Both the position numbers and the translations under genes were made by a program. Shown in pieces: positions 54,979 through 64,000 of a DNA stretch of 64,000 bases. The notes below the pieces were generated by a model that searched no databases, was not told the DNA's origin, and was given only the letters and a program-made list of their open reading frames with translations. Numbering within the stretch: the first letter of the stretch is position 1; each line of letters opens with the position of its first letter. The stretch comes from Anisus vortex (Eukaryota > Mollusca > Gastropoda > Planorbidae). The DNA lies in NCBI GenBank assembly GCA_949126835.1, contig OX421497.1, positions 45,221,226-45,285,225 on the forward strand. The letters run 5' to 3'.

Positions 54979-57900
54979 TTAGTTTGCGGTAATCAGTACA
55001 AAGCGGGCTGATTTATCTGCTTTTGGAACTATGAGACATGGTGAACTCCAATAGCTACAGCTTTGGGTGATGATATCATTATCTAACATGTATTGGATCT
55101 TTTTCTGAATAATAGCTAACTGGTTAGGGTTAACTCTATACGGGTGTTGTTTTATGGGAGAAACATTCTCATTCAAAATGACATCATGTTCTATCAAGTG
55201 TGTTCTAGTAGGAACATCATTGAATAACATAGGGTATTCTAGAATAATGGTCTTGATGACATTGCTCTCTGACATTTTTAAATGTTTAAGTTTTTCATCA
55301 ATGTTCTCAAGCACAGTGGAGTTTTTTAGTTTACACCCACTAAATCTATGGTCAATTTCACAGTGTTGTTCGTCAGGCTCAACAACAAAAGATGACATGG
55401 GGTGGGTTGGAGGGGAATGTTTACCTTCTACCGATTCCCTACCCATATAAGGTTTGATCATGTTGTTGACCTCACTGACCCTTGAATCTACTTCGTATGG
55501 ACCGAAGTCACAAAGGGGGTGAGTGTTGGTGGGGAGAAATAACAACACGTTTTCCCCTGGCGCAAATGTGCGTACTCGTGATTTTTTATCAAAAACAGTT
55601 TTCATTTTGCGCTGGGCTTGTTTAAAATTGTCTCTAGCAAATACAAAAGAATTGAACAAACGATTTTTAGACTTATCTACACAGTCAATGAGTCCTCTTG
55701 TCTCGGTTTGTTCATCTGTCCAGGCTTCTTTAAGCAGTTTTAAGGGACCTCTGACGGTGTGTTCAGGGCCCAAGGACTCTTGTATCGCTTCACGGGCAGC
55801 AAAGAGCACATATGGCACTCCTTTGTCCCAATCTTTCTGATGGTCATGGCAATAAGTTTTTAACATCGTCTTTAATGTTTGGTGGAAACGCTCTAGCGCT
55901 CCCTGGCTTTCTGGGTGGTATGCCGTTGAAATTCTATGTTGTATCTTCAATCGATCTAGAACTTGTTGAAAAAGTTTGGAAGTAAAGTTGGTTCCTTGGT
56001 CGGTTTGCACCGATTTGGGTAGACCATACCGGGTGAAAAACTCGGTTAACGCCTCTGCTATTTTCTCTGCGTTGATACTGCGAAGGGGCACCGCTTCTGG
56101 ATACTTAGTTGCGGTACACATCATAGTCAGCAAGTATTTGTGACCTGATTTAGATTTGGGAAGGGGTCCCACGCAGTCGATGATAATATGCGAGAAAGGT
56201 TCGCCAAAAGCAGGGATGGGCTGTAGTGGCGCAACTGGTATTGTCCTGTTTGGCTTGCCTATGAGTTGACATGATTCGCACGATTTATAGTAGGCGGTGA
56301 CGTCACGTTTCAACCCAGGCCAATAAAAGTGGGTCAATATGCGTTGATATGTTTTGTTTATTCCCAAATGACCCGAGAAGGGCGAGTCATGCGCTACCTC
56401 AATAATGTCCTCTCGGTACCTCACCGGAACCACTATTTGCTCCACCACTCTATCCTCCGGCGCCGCATCTCGAGGTCTCCAACTCCTCATCTGCATTCCA
56501 CCACGTACAAAATATTGCACAGGGCCATCTCTGACGTCAGACTCAGCCACAACACTCTCACGCAGCTTTTCCAGCTCTGTATCTTTCTGTTGTTCTTGGA
56601 TTAGTTGCTGCCTGGGAGATAACTTATCTCCTCCGCTGTCTACAGGTGGTTCTACCAACCTGGAAAAGAAGGTAGCTTCCAAGTCGATTTCGCTCCGAGT
56701 ATTGTCATTTTTGGCTGGTCCTCTAGGCGTCTTGTCCCTATTGTCTTTTTGATTCATGCCTCGGGTGATGGCATAAATAGGGTACAGTTCAGTATCTTCT
56801 ACTTCTGTATTGTTGACTTCAGAATTTTGAGTCACAATCAGTTCAGGCTTTACACAGCCTTTTGCTAAGTCATTTCCAATTATGACAGAGATTCCGTCAA
56901 ATGGAAGTGTAGGTTTATCTCCTACTATCACTGGACCGGAAATAAGTTCGGACTTAAGATGAATGCGTTGAAGCGGAACTTTCACATGTCCCATCTCAGT
57001 GCCTTTAATTAGTACCTTTTGTCCAGTATATGTTTGTTCAGAGATTGATAATATACCCTCTAGACTCAGGGACATAGTTTCACCGGTATCCTTTAGGATT
57101 TTAACTGGTTTTTGTAGCTTAGTTTTATCTTCAGATGTAAATGGCGAAAATTCGTCAAGAGTTGAAGTTTCTATTTTCTCTTCAAATGAAGTTTCTATCT
57201 TCTTTTCAAATGAAGTTTCTATCTTCTTATCAGCACACTGGTTTACCTTACCAGGTTCTACCTTTGTAGTGATTTCTCTATTATCTGAGATCGATATACA
57301 GCCTTTAGATATAAAAGGTGACAATTCTTTAATTGAAGAACTTTCTAAGTTATTTTTCTTTCTTTCATCAGCACACTGGATAACCTTGCACGTTTCTACC
57401 TTTGTATTAGGCTGACGACAGTAGGCTTCCATTTCGTGTTCTGTTAGCTGTGAATCTTTTGTGTCGCCTTTAGATATATAAGGTGACAATTCTTTCATTG
57501 GTGAACTTTCTGATTTACTTTCCTTTCCTTCATCAGCACACTGGATAACCTTACACGTTTCTACCTTTGTATTAGGCTGACGATAGTAGGCTCCCATTTC
57601 GTTTTCTGTTTGCTGTGAATCTTTTCTTTTTTCCATAAACCAACAGTCCTCTAGTGTGTGACCCAGTTTATCGCAGTTCTTACACACAGGCTTTGGCTTT
57701 GGCTGACCTTCAATCATATCATAAGCTCCCATTTTATTTTCTGAGTGCTTTGAAACTTTCTTTTTCAGAAACCAACAATCTTTTCGTGCGTGACCGATTT
57801 TATTACAATTTTGACACGCAGGCTGTAGTGTTATACTTTCACTTATCTCAGAAGCTCTGATTTCTTTGTATGGTTGTTTAAAACCTTTCTTGTTTGTTAA

Positions 57901-58542
57901 CCAGCAGTCTCCTCGTGCGTGACCTACTTTTTTACAATGTTGACACACGATTTGTTGAGATGTCTCAGTGAGTTTTTTCTGCTGGGTAATTAGGTCGTCG
58001 GCGTTCTCTATTGTGGGTTTTCTAAACATCTCTCTATGACTTTTTGGTACAGATCCGTATCTTCTAATGATGGCTTCTTTGATATATTGGTAATCATCAA
58101 ACTCTTCGTCTTTCAATAAAACTATGACCTCTCGTGCTTTGCGGTTAGCGACTTTAGTGAGTGCTTGTCTGACGAGTACAGCCCATTTTTCTTTTGGGAA
58201 CGGAAAGTCTGTGGCTACTCTTTCAAAACGGTCAAAATACTGGTCAACAGGTTCATTTTCAGTGAATTTGGGAGCGTATTCTATGTACCTGAAAAGATCA
58301 TTTATTTGAGTCTGTTTAGTAATAGCATCTTGTTTTATCTGTTGTGCCATTTTCTCTTCCATAGCCAGTTTGGCTAATCTTTCTTCCATTTCTATTGCTA
58401 GTTTTTCTTTTTCCATTGCTAGTTTTTCCATTTCCAACCTCTCCTTACTAGCTAGTTTCAATTTTGCTAGTTCAATCTTGGCTAACTCCAGTTGAATATT
58501 ACTTTCTTTAGAGTTGGGATAGTCTGTTATCGGTGACTCCAT
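54979..58542 (-). CDS. Element B gag-protease-integrase-RT(start) polyprotein, 1187 codons
   Basis: Residues 16-70 form a charged coiled coil. Residues 85-185 are gag (FPFPKEKWAVLVRQALTK). Zinc knuckles start at C200, C243 and C287 (CQHCKKVGHARGDC, CQNCNKIGHARKDC, CKNCDKLGHTLEDC). Residues 315-470 hold repeated modules with QPNTKVETCKVIQCADE. The protease has KILKDTGETM (D485) and ISVIIGNDLAKG. The integrase zinc finger uses H718, H725, C755 and C758; its catalytic triad is D789 (IIIDCVGPL), D848 (TDQGTNF) and E884 (ALERFHQTLK). Residues 1120-1187 are the start of RT (PYRVNPNQLAIIQKKI, SPCLIVPKADKSARF). The frame is cut by a one-base shift. It starts at the first ATG after the leader. Confidence 0.85.
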   Translation of the reverse strand: MESPITDYPNSKESNIQLELAKIELAKLKLASKERLEMEKLAMEKEKLAIEMEERLAKLAMEEKMAQQIKQDAITKQTQINDLFRYIEYAPKFTENEPVDQYFDRFERVATDFPFPKEKWAVLVRQALTKVANRKAREVIVLLKDEEFDDYQYIKEAIIRRYGSVPKSHREMFRKPTIENADDLITQQKKLTETSQQIVCQHCKKVGHARGDCWLTNKKGFKQPYKEIRASEISESITLQPACQNCNKIGHARKDCWFLKKKVSKHSENKMGAYDMIEGQPKPKPVCKNCDKLGHTLEDCWFMEKRKDSQQTENEMGAYYRQPNTKVETCKVIQCADEGKESKSESSPMKELSPYISKGDTKDSQLTEHEMEAYCRQPNTKVETCKVIQCADERKKNNLESSSIKELSPFISKGCISISDNREITTKVEPGKVNQCADKKIETSFEKKIETSFEEKIETSTLDEFSPFTSEDKTKLQKPVKILKDTGETMSLSLEGILSISEQTYTGQKVLIKGTEMGHVKVPLQRIHLKSELISGPVIVGDKPTLPFDGISVIIGNDLAKGCVKPELIVTQNSEVNNTEVEDTELYPIYAITRGMNQKDNRDKTPRGPAKNDNTRSEIDLEATFFSRLVEPPVDSGGDKLSPRQQLIQEQQKDTELEKLRESVVAESDVRDGPVQYFVRGGMQMRSWRPRDAAPEDRVVEQIVVPVRYREDIIEVAHDSPFSGHLGINKTYQRILTHFYWPGLKRDVTAYYKSCESCQLIGKPNRTIPVAPLQPIPAFGEPFSHIIIDCVGPLPKSKSGHKYLLTMMCTATKYPEAVPLRSINAEKIAEALTEFFTRYGLPKSVQTDQGTNFTSKLFQQVLDRLKIQHRISTAYHPESQGALERFHQTLKTMLKTYCHDHQKDWDKGVPYVLFAAREAIQESLGPEHTVRGPLKLLKEAWTDEQTETRGLIDCVDKSKNRLFNSFVFARDNFKQAQRKMKTVFDKKSRVRTFAPGENVLLFLPTNTHPLCDFGPYEVDSRVSEVNNMIKPYMGRESVEGKHSPPTHPMSSFVVEPDEQHCEIDHRFSGCKLKNSTVLENIDEKLKHLKMSESNVIKTIILEYPMLFNDVPTRTHLIEHDVILNENVSPIKQHPYRVNPNQLAIIQKKIQYMLDNDIITQSCSYWSSPCLIVPKADKSARFVLITAN

Positions 58543-58610
58543 TATAATGTAATGTTAATCACAGTTTTTCCAGACAACTGCATCAACTGCTTTTCGGACG
58601 AGATCCCAAT

Positions 58611-58888
58611 TGTAACGGCTTGATCTAGGGGTATGGTTATGTAGATTAATTCTTATAGATTCTCAAGTCGACACATTGCTTTTCAATGAACAAAAACTCT
58701 TTAATTCAGTAAAACAAGTACAAAACAACTGGAACACAACTGCACAGCACGACGACTTAAAAAGTAAGCACACAACCCCGTGTCCACTCGTGACACGTTC
58801 AACACACTAGCCAGTCACTGGCCTCAACCAATGAACGTAGAGGTCAGCTATAAGGGATAGCTGGGTAAAGAGGGCAAGGTTTGTAACA
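58611..58888 (-). repeat. Element B, 5' LTR
   Basis: Matches 53189-53464. Differences are a CTGG versus CG stretch near 58729 and C/T at 58882. It is followed by AT units. Confidence 0.9.
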
Positions 58889-59069
58889 ATATATATATAT
58901 ATATATTAGGCAGCTGAGCCAACAGTATATATATATAGTTGATATCACTCATTACTTATAACAAAATCTGATATTCTTTCCGATAATGCATTATATGGTA
59001 CAAAGAAATTATATATTCTATGATGGCGTCTCCTCGAATTGTTTTCATCTTATTGCATTGTAAATATCC

Positions 59070-59760
59070 TATTTCGTATTGGTATTCTAGGCGTCGGATA
59101 GGTCTTCTGGGCAACCAATTGGTATTCTGGGCAGCGGATTTGTATTTTGGGCATCGGATAGGTCTTCAGGGCAACGAATTGGTTTGCTGGGCAACAAAGT
59201 GCTCTTCTGGGCACCAGACCTGAACCCCTCTTCTCGACGATAAAGCGGACCGAGATTAACTCTAATAGGGCCCGGAGAATGAAATTTGCACTATTACGCA
59301 GATGTGATAATCACCATAAAGGGTCGGCACAAACAGTTGGCCTCCCCCTCCACTCTGACCCCCTGCAGAGCGGGGCACTCGACAAGCACATGTTCGACCG
59401 TCTCCAACGCCTCCATGTAGTTACTACACCACATATTAGTCTTCCGTGTAGCAGACAGGTCTTCTGGGCAGCAGATTCATTGTTTGGGGAGCTGATTCGT
59501 CTTCTGGGCAGCAGATGCCTTGTGGGCAACATATTGATGTTATGGGCATCAGATAGGTCTAATGGGCACTGGATTGGTCTTATGTGTAGAGGATAGGTTT
59601 AACGTCGGCGCATTCGTCTTTAGAGCATCATATTTGTATTTTGGGCAGCTGATGTGTCTTCTTGGAAGAGGATTTGTGTTCAGGGCATTTGACAGATTTT
59701 ATGGGCAACAATTGTCCTTTTGGACATTATATTGGTGTTATTTGTGGCGAATAATCTTAT
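59070..59760. repeat. Degenerate minisatellite (about 21-24 bp units), split by a LINE
   Basis: Loose units around GGTCTTCTGGGCAGCAGAT recur from 59095 to 59220 and from 59455 to 59750. A LINE fragment lies between. The plus-strand frames in it are by-products of the repeat. Confidence 0.75.
59224..59453 (-). mobile_element. I-type LINE, 3' fragment
   Basis: Minus strand reads MEALETVEHVLVECPALQGV and then the start of the GC-rich 3' UTR ending CTCGGTCCGC. It matches 4850-5020 closely. It is inserted in the minisatellite. Confidence 0.75.
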
Positions 59761-59761
59761 A

Positions 59762-60390
59762 AGCATCTTTTGTCTTTTAGGCAATGTATCGGAGCCAGCA
59801 AAAGACAAAAAAAGCAAGAAAGGTTTGTGTAGATCCTATTGTAATAGAAAAAGAGTAGCCAGCTTAAGAAAAGGAGAACCCTTTCTTTGTCGGCTGTATG
59901 ATGTATTTTAGAATTTGGTCAACATAAATTTGCTTAAAACAATCTGCAAAGCTGAATAGTCTTATCTCAGATTCAACATTATTTGTATTTGTTTTTACAT
60001 AATTAGGAGAGCTAGAATCTAGAAATTCACTAGAATGTCTTTAGTTACATCATATTTATTACAAAATGGTGGCTGAATCAATATATTGAGTGTATTATAT
60101 AATCTTCGTCTTCTCTTTAAGTAATAGCATGTGGAATTGAGTAAAGGTTGTGACAGATTATGAGAATATAATTGAATTTTATCCTAGAAGTAGTCTAATA
60201 ATTTATATTTATGTATATAAGTGTACAATGTTGTTTTAAAACTAGTTAATATGGTAAAAAAATAATATAATTCCTACTCAACTTGCTTCAAATGCTAAAG
60301 ACTCCCAAATATATTCCAAAAGAAATCCAAAAAAATAACGTTTTTCTATGTTTTAGCAATGAAAACACTAAAAAACTAAATTTCATGTCA
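59762..60390. other. No gene seen
   Basis: AT-rich. A short plus-strand frame near 59780-59910 (KKSKKGLCRSYCNRKR) shows no family features. Confidence 0.4.
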
Positions 60391-60399
60391 CGGTATCAT

Positions 60400-60782
60400 T
60401 TGTTGCTGGTGTCCTTAAAAAAGACAGTTCGTTTTAACACCTCTGTGTAATTATTATTAATGTTTTAAACTTAATATCTATGTTTATGCCTTCTACGAAC
60501 ATTAATTAACAAAGTTATGTTAAAGCTTAAGTAAATTTTTATCATTTTCTTAAAAAAAAAAACTCACTTTTTCAGACTTGACTTTTTTTCCTCAATTTTA
60601 TGAAACTCGCGATATAAATTTGTTTTGAGCGCAAAAAATTCTAAAAGCAGACAAATAAAGATAATAATTAGATAGATCAGTATATATTCTTTACATTCAT
60701 TGAAAAAAATGCAAACTATTAACTTATTTTCTTGTCTTAAATTTTACGAAGTGTCCTTAAATAAGGACTCCAGCAAGATATG
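60400..60782. mobile_element. Candidate MITE with GTCCTTA inverted ends
   Basis: TTGCTGGTGTCCTTAAAAAA on the left and, reversed, TTGCTGGAGTCCTTATTTAA on the right are inverted with several mismatches. The left flank, TGTCACGGTATCATTTG, also occurs inverted at 48800-48820, so the family may be longer than these ends. No transposase. Confidence 0.45.
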
Positions 60783-60789
60783 GGTTAAC

Positions 60790-61440
60790 ACAAAAGACAG
60801 GGTTAAAGGTCGTTGAAACAACGATTCATTTATAAACCGACTGTAACTGGATTATTCCTAGACAGTGTCTTCTATTGCAGCCAATAGATAGCTCAGGTAA
60901 GCCCGCGAAGGTTATTAATAATTATTCCGAGAAATTGAGCTGTCTATTAAAGGAACGCTACCCATAGAGCGTTCGCAACAGGCGTAGCTTATGTTTTTTA
61001 GTGACGTATTTGTGTAAATAGACGCCAATTGGTGTACAAAAATGGTTACGTACTTCTTTATCATGTCCAATTCACATCTGAATATTGGCTATCCTACGCA
61101 CAAATAATTAGATAAATCGTCGTAGATCATCTTACTAGTACAATAGAAAGACTGACATGTTGTTTTTTTTTCAATGAATTTCAACATTTTAAGCTCAATT
61201 TATCATTTTAATATCTGGACGGTAAGTGTTGCATTTGAATGGATTTATTGAAGTGAATTATTGGAGTCATTCGTTATTTTCATTGTAGGCCTAATCGTTC
61301 AATAGTAATGTTACATTTGTAATGTAAGAATCTTCTTGTGTCTATTAATCTAATATAGAATTAATAAAATCCATATTAAAAAATTAATCATCATTTTAAA
61401 CACAAAATATCAATTCAAAAAAGCTCGAGCCTAGATGAAA
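60790..61440. other. No gene seen
   Basis: Mixed AT-rich DNA upstream of the promoter-like cluster. No repeat family or frame recognised. Confidence 0.4.
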
Positions 61441-61490
61441 CTATATTAATACAGCGACCATTGTACACCATTACTCAAAGTAAACAAAAA

Positions 61491-61710
61491 CACGTGATTT
61501 TTGTCACGTGATTGCAAACGCCCTATTGGTTAGAAGCAACGCATGACTGTGACGTCATATTGCCGCGCTTAGATTTTTGGCCGGGGAGTATATAAGTCTC
61601 GAGCCCAAGTTTTGCCGGGAGACGATAGCTAAACTTCTGAATAGACAAGTCGCATTAATATTGTTTTATTTGTATTCCATGAAATCACACAGTTTTACTT
61701 GTTGAATAAA
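61491..61710 (+). promoter_or_regulatory. Compact promoter-like cluster, possibly a solo LTR
   Basis: In order: CACGTG at 61491 and 61505, a reversed CCAAT (ATTGG at 61525), TGACGTCA at 61550, TATATAAG at 61589 and AATAAA at 61705. E-boxes, a CRE, a TATA box and a polyadenylation signal only about 110 bp downstream are packed as in a retroviral LTR. No second copy, gag or gene follows. An ordinary core promoter remains possible. Confidence 0.45.
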
Positions 61711-61934
61711 AGTTTCTACAAAATGTACAAGCCAAGAAGTTTGTCTTGTTTTGAAAGTTGTTGCTTGAAGTTAATTTGGAATAAATACTAGATCGACCAA
61801 TTTTATGAATAGCTGCAAAACTATTTATCTATTGTCAGAGAGGCATAGGTTCCCGCTGGGCCCAAAATAAGAATCATCCCTAGACAGACAGCCAAAAGCA
61901 TTTGAAGTGAGAGCTCCAATGTAACAATATATAC

Positions 61935-62038
61935 AATGGCGTACCGAGGGCTGGTGTCACCCGGTGCGATAAACTTTGGGTGTCACCCCCCCCCAACCCC
62001 CGCCCACGACTTTCACTATAGCTTTCGTCTCCTTAAAA
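61935..62038. mobile_element. MITE end fragment
   Basis: AATGGCGTACCGAGGG and GGTGTCACCCGGTGCG are typical of one end of a short hAT-like element. The other end is not seen; it abuts the next MITE. Confidence 0.35.
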
Positions 62039-62387
62039 CAGGGGTCGGGAACCCATGGCTCGCGAGCCAGATGTGGCTCTTTTGATGGCTGCATCTGGCT
62101 CACAGACAAATGTTGGATTATTTAAAAAAATGTTTATATTAGACTTTTTTATCTACATATAAATTGCATATCAATATTTCTTTTTACAAATGACCTAAAG
62201 TCTACTGCAGCTCAGCATCAGAAGAATTCAGAGACATAATTATTGTACTTTTAGTGTTGGCATTACACAAAATGCACACATTTACTTGAATTGTTAGTAT
62301 TGAACATAATGTATGGCTCTCACAGGATTACTTTTCAAAATATGTGGTGTCCTTGGCTCTCTCAGACAAAAAGGTTCCCTACCCCTG
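62039..62387. mobile_element. hAT-type MITE, 349 bp, with target duplication
   Basis: Ends CAGGGGTCGGGAACC and GGTTCCCTACCCCTG pair with one mismatch. Flanks CCTTAAAA (62031-62038) and CCTTAAGA (62388-62395) are an 8-bp duplicate with one change. Subterminal GGCTC repeats (ATGGCTCGCGAGCCAG) are present. The frame at 62291-62503 is not a gene. Confidence 0.85.
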
Positions 62388-62519
62388 CCTTAAGACAAGC
62401 CTACGGTTCAAATATCAAATATGACAAAAACAATAACATTATTATTAATTTAATATTCGAAAGTAAAAGCAATAACCAACTGATCCAACCGTACAATAAA
62501 TAGTTTTTACGTTAAAAGT

Positions 62520-64000
62520 AAATAAAGTATTTATCCAAATTTTTCCTTTCCTGCTCTTCAAAACTGCAAACTTGTCAATCACCTCATCAAAATATATATC
62601 ATTCACAGTATCCTTTTCAATAGATAACATTGCCAGATCAGAAAGTCTTGATTGTCCCATGGTGGAGCGTAAATAGACTTGTAATAGCGTTAGTTTTGAA
62701 AAGCTCCCTTCACATGAAGCCACAGACACACATACCGTTAGAAATAATTGAAGGCCTAGCGATAGTGTTGGAAAAAATTCTATAAAGTCTCATTTAGCTA
62801 TGAATTTCAAAATATCTAATACTGATCAGCCTTTGTTTTTTTTTAGGTCAATATCAACTGCTTTTTTGTGTCGTCTAAGGCTCTTCTAAGCCGTGGTATT
62901 TTCTTTAAGATCTCATCTTCGGATAGCTTATCGTATAAAGAGGTTAATTTGGGAACGGACACACATAACTCTTCTTCACTTGCTGACAGTAGAATCTTGG
63001 GCTGAACAGCCTCAAACGTATCTTTAACTTCCGTTAAACGCTGTTGATCTGATCTGGACTTCAGACAGAAAGCGATCCATAAACTCTTGCATCTCCCTAC
63101 TGCTTTCTTCTCGCATAGAAATTCGAACATCTGTTAATTTTTTCCCTGCCATTCTCTTCTTGAATCTTAATCTCCTCTCTACCGAAATCCCATGTTGGTC
63201 TGATTTTATAAATGCTTGTTCAATAGCATGCTCCACTAATTGACTCCGCTTTTTGTGCAAAAACAATCTTAAGGCGTCTAACTTGGTCACCACTTTATCA
63301 AGAGTTAAGTCTTTAGTCTGCATGTATTGCTGTGTAAGATTAACTTCTTCAAGTATATCAGCCCAAAGGATAAGGTAGCAGATAAACGTGAAATCACAAA
63401 CAGCATGCATACGTTTTTGTGCTGTACCTCATTGATTAGTGGAAGCAGCAACGAATGATAACATTCTCTCAAGGGTACCAAAAAATGTTATGCATGAAGC
63501 ATTTTTGGCAAAAGAGAATGGCCCACAGATCTATTACAGATAGCTTTCTTGTTCTTTCTTTTCAAAATGGCTTGAACACCTCCATGGATTCCAGACATTG
63601 TGGCAGCATTGTCCGTAACCTCGAGCTCTGCACATCATTATATCAAGACCGTCAAGTTTTAGATTTTTAGGAATGTCAGAACTGAGGTCGTCAGCTTTTT
63701 CCACCCCTTAGAGGAAAATATGCAAGAAACACTTCTCTCACTTCAACTTTCCCACTATGGATTTTCACATATCTGATCACTTCAGACATTTGGTCAGTGT
63801 GTGATATATCAGGTGTGCTGTCAAACATATTTCCAAAATACCTTGCGGCATTTAGATCCATAACAATATTTTTCTTTGCATGGTTGGCCGGCTCATTTAT
63901 AAATTCGTTTTGAATTTTTCGAGAAAGATAAGACACCGATGCTTTCCTTGTACATGTAGGCCTACTTATCTTTTGTCTCATTAGGTGCTCTTTCAGCACT
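62520..64000 (-). pseudogene. hAT transposase (ZMYM1/DUF4371-like), broken, runs off the window
   Basis: From the right edge leftward on the minus strand: KKNIVMDLNAARYFGNMFDS, TPDISHTDQMSEVIRYVKIH, then TDNAATMSGIHGGVQAILKR near 63600. A middle part follows (63410-62843, with RRLRFKKRMAGKKLTD and LKSRSDQQRL), and finally SVASCEGSFSKLTLLQVYLR, RLSDLAMLSIEKD and FDEVIDKFA near 62730-62540, the hAT dimerisation domain. These blocks are the order seen in DUF4371-containing, zinc-finger MYM-type-1-like transposases. Several frame changes, and a stop near 63490, show it is inactive. The zinc-finger end lies outside the window. Confidence 0.75.

Larger units (their letters stand above)
53189..58888 (-). 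mobile_element. LTR retrotransposon B, Gmr1-type gene order
   Basis: LTRs of 276 bp (53189-53464) and 278 bp (58611-58888) differ by about four positions. The minus strand carries, 5' to 3', the LTR, a leader starting ATTGGGATCTCGTCCG (primer-site-like), a 1187-codon frame and 1.5 kb without coding. The domain order is gag, protease, integrase, then the beginning of RT. Integrase before RT in an element whose RT and integrase look Ty3/Gypsy-like is the hallmark of the Gmr1 group. RT is lost soon after its first motifs, so this copy is defective. Confidence 0.9.

Noticed and set aside
55154..57415. Plus-strand frames opposite element B
   Set aside because: They are shadows of the 1187-codon minus-strand frame.

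Overview
This window looks like nuclear DNA of a gastropod mollusc, most likely a planorbid-type freshwater snail (Biomphalaria/Bulinus kind). It is AT-rich and intron-containing. It carries a tRNA-derived SINE whose head and tail I recognise from Biomphalaria, and an I-type LINE with an RNase H domain that resembles the Biomphalaria element nimbus. There are no bacterial genes, rRNA genes or CRISPR arrays. Almost everything readable is transposable-element DNA in layers, plus the eroding exons of one host-type gene.

Layout. 1-13.7 kb is a mosaic of LINE 3' ends, SINE tails, hAT-type MITEs, minisatellites and two paralogous segments (about 1.4-6.1 kb and 12.1-13.7 kb) whose comparison shows what was inserted or rearranged in the first. 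14.4-27.5 kb holds, on the minus strand, eight recognisable exons of an M20-family peptidase gene (PM20D2-like) with good splice sites. Three frame lesions and loss of the metal-binding and catalytic residues make it a pseudogene. Its introns are filled with LINE, SINE, MITE and minisatellite DNA, including a 4.5 kb LINE inserted inside a SINE with a 9-bp target duplication. 29.3-32.3 kb is a second LINE, interrupted by a hAT transposon with a perfect 8-bp target duplication and by a 69-bp retro-insertion.

35.6-42.0 kb is a young LTR retrotransposon (two 625-bp LTRs with four mismatches, AGGT target duplication). It keeps an open gag with a SCAN-like region and a protease but has lost the integrase core and reverse transcriptase. 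42.0-44.9 kb holds a third, decayed LTR element on the minus strand. 45.8-46.9 kb is the remnant of an uncharacterised transposon-like gene family. 49.8-52.6 kb is a tandemly duplicated block with a coding-phase minisatellite and a MITE in one copy only. 53.2-58.9 kb is another LTR retrotransposon (minus strand) with a 1187-codon gag-protease-integrase-RT reading frame. The integrase lies before the RT, the unusual Gmr1-type order of Ty3/Gypsy-related elements. Its RT is cut off by a one-base frameshift and a deletion. 61.5-61.7 kb has a compact promoter-like cluster, and 62.5-64 kb is a broken hAT (ZMYM1/DUF4371-like) transposase running off the right end.

No intact host gene is visible. The two LTR elements with related gag/protease modules are the most informative objects. 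Neither is autonomous as it stands, but the near-identical LTRs show recent mobility, so an intact relative elsewhere in the genome probably supplied the missing enzymes.
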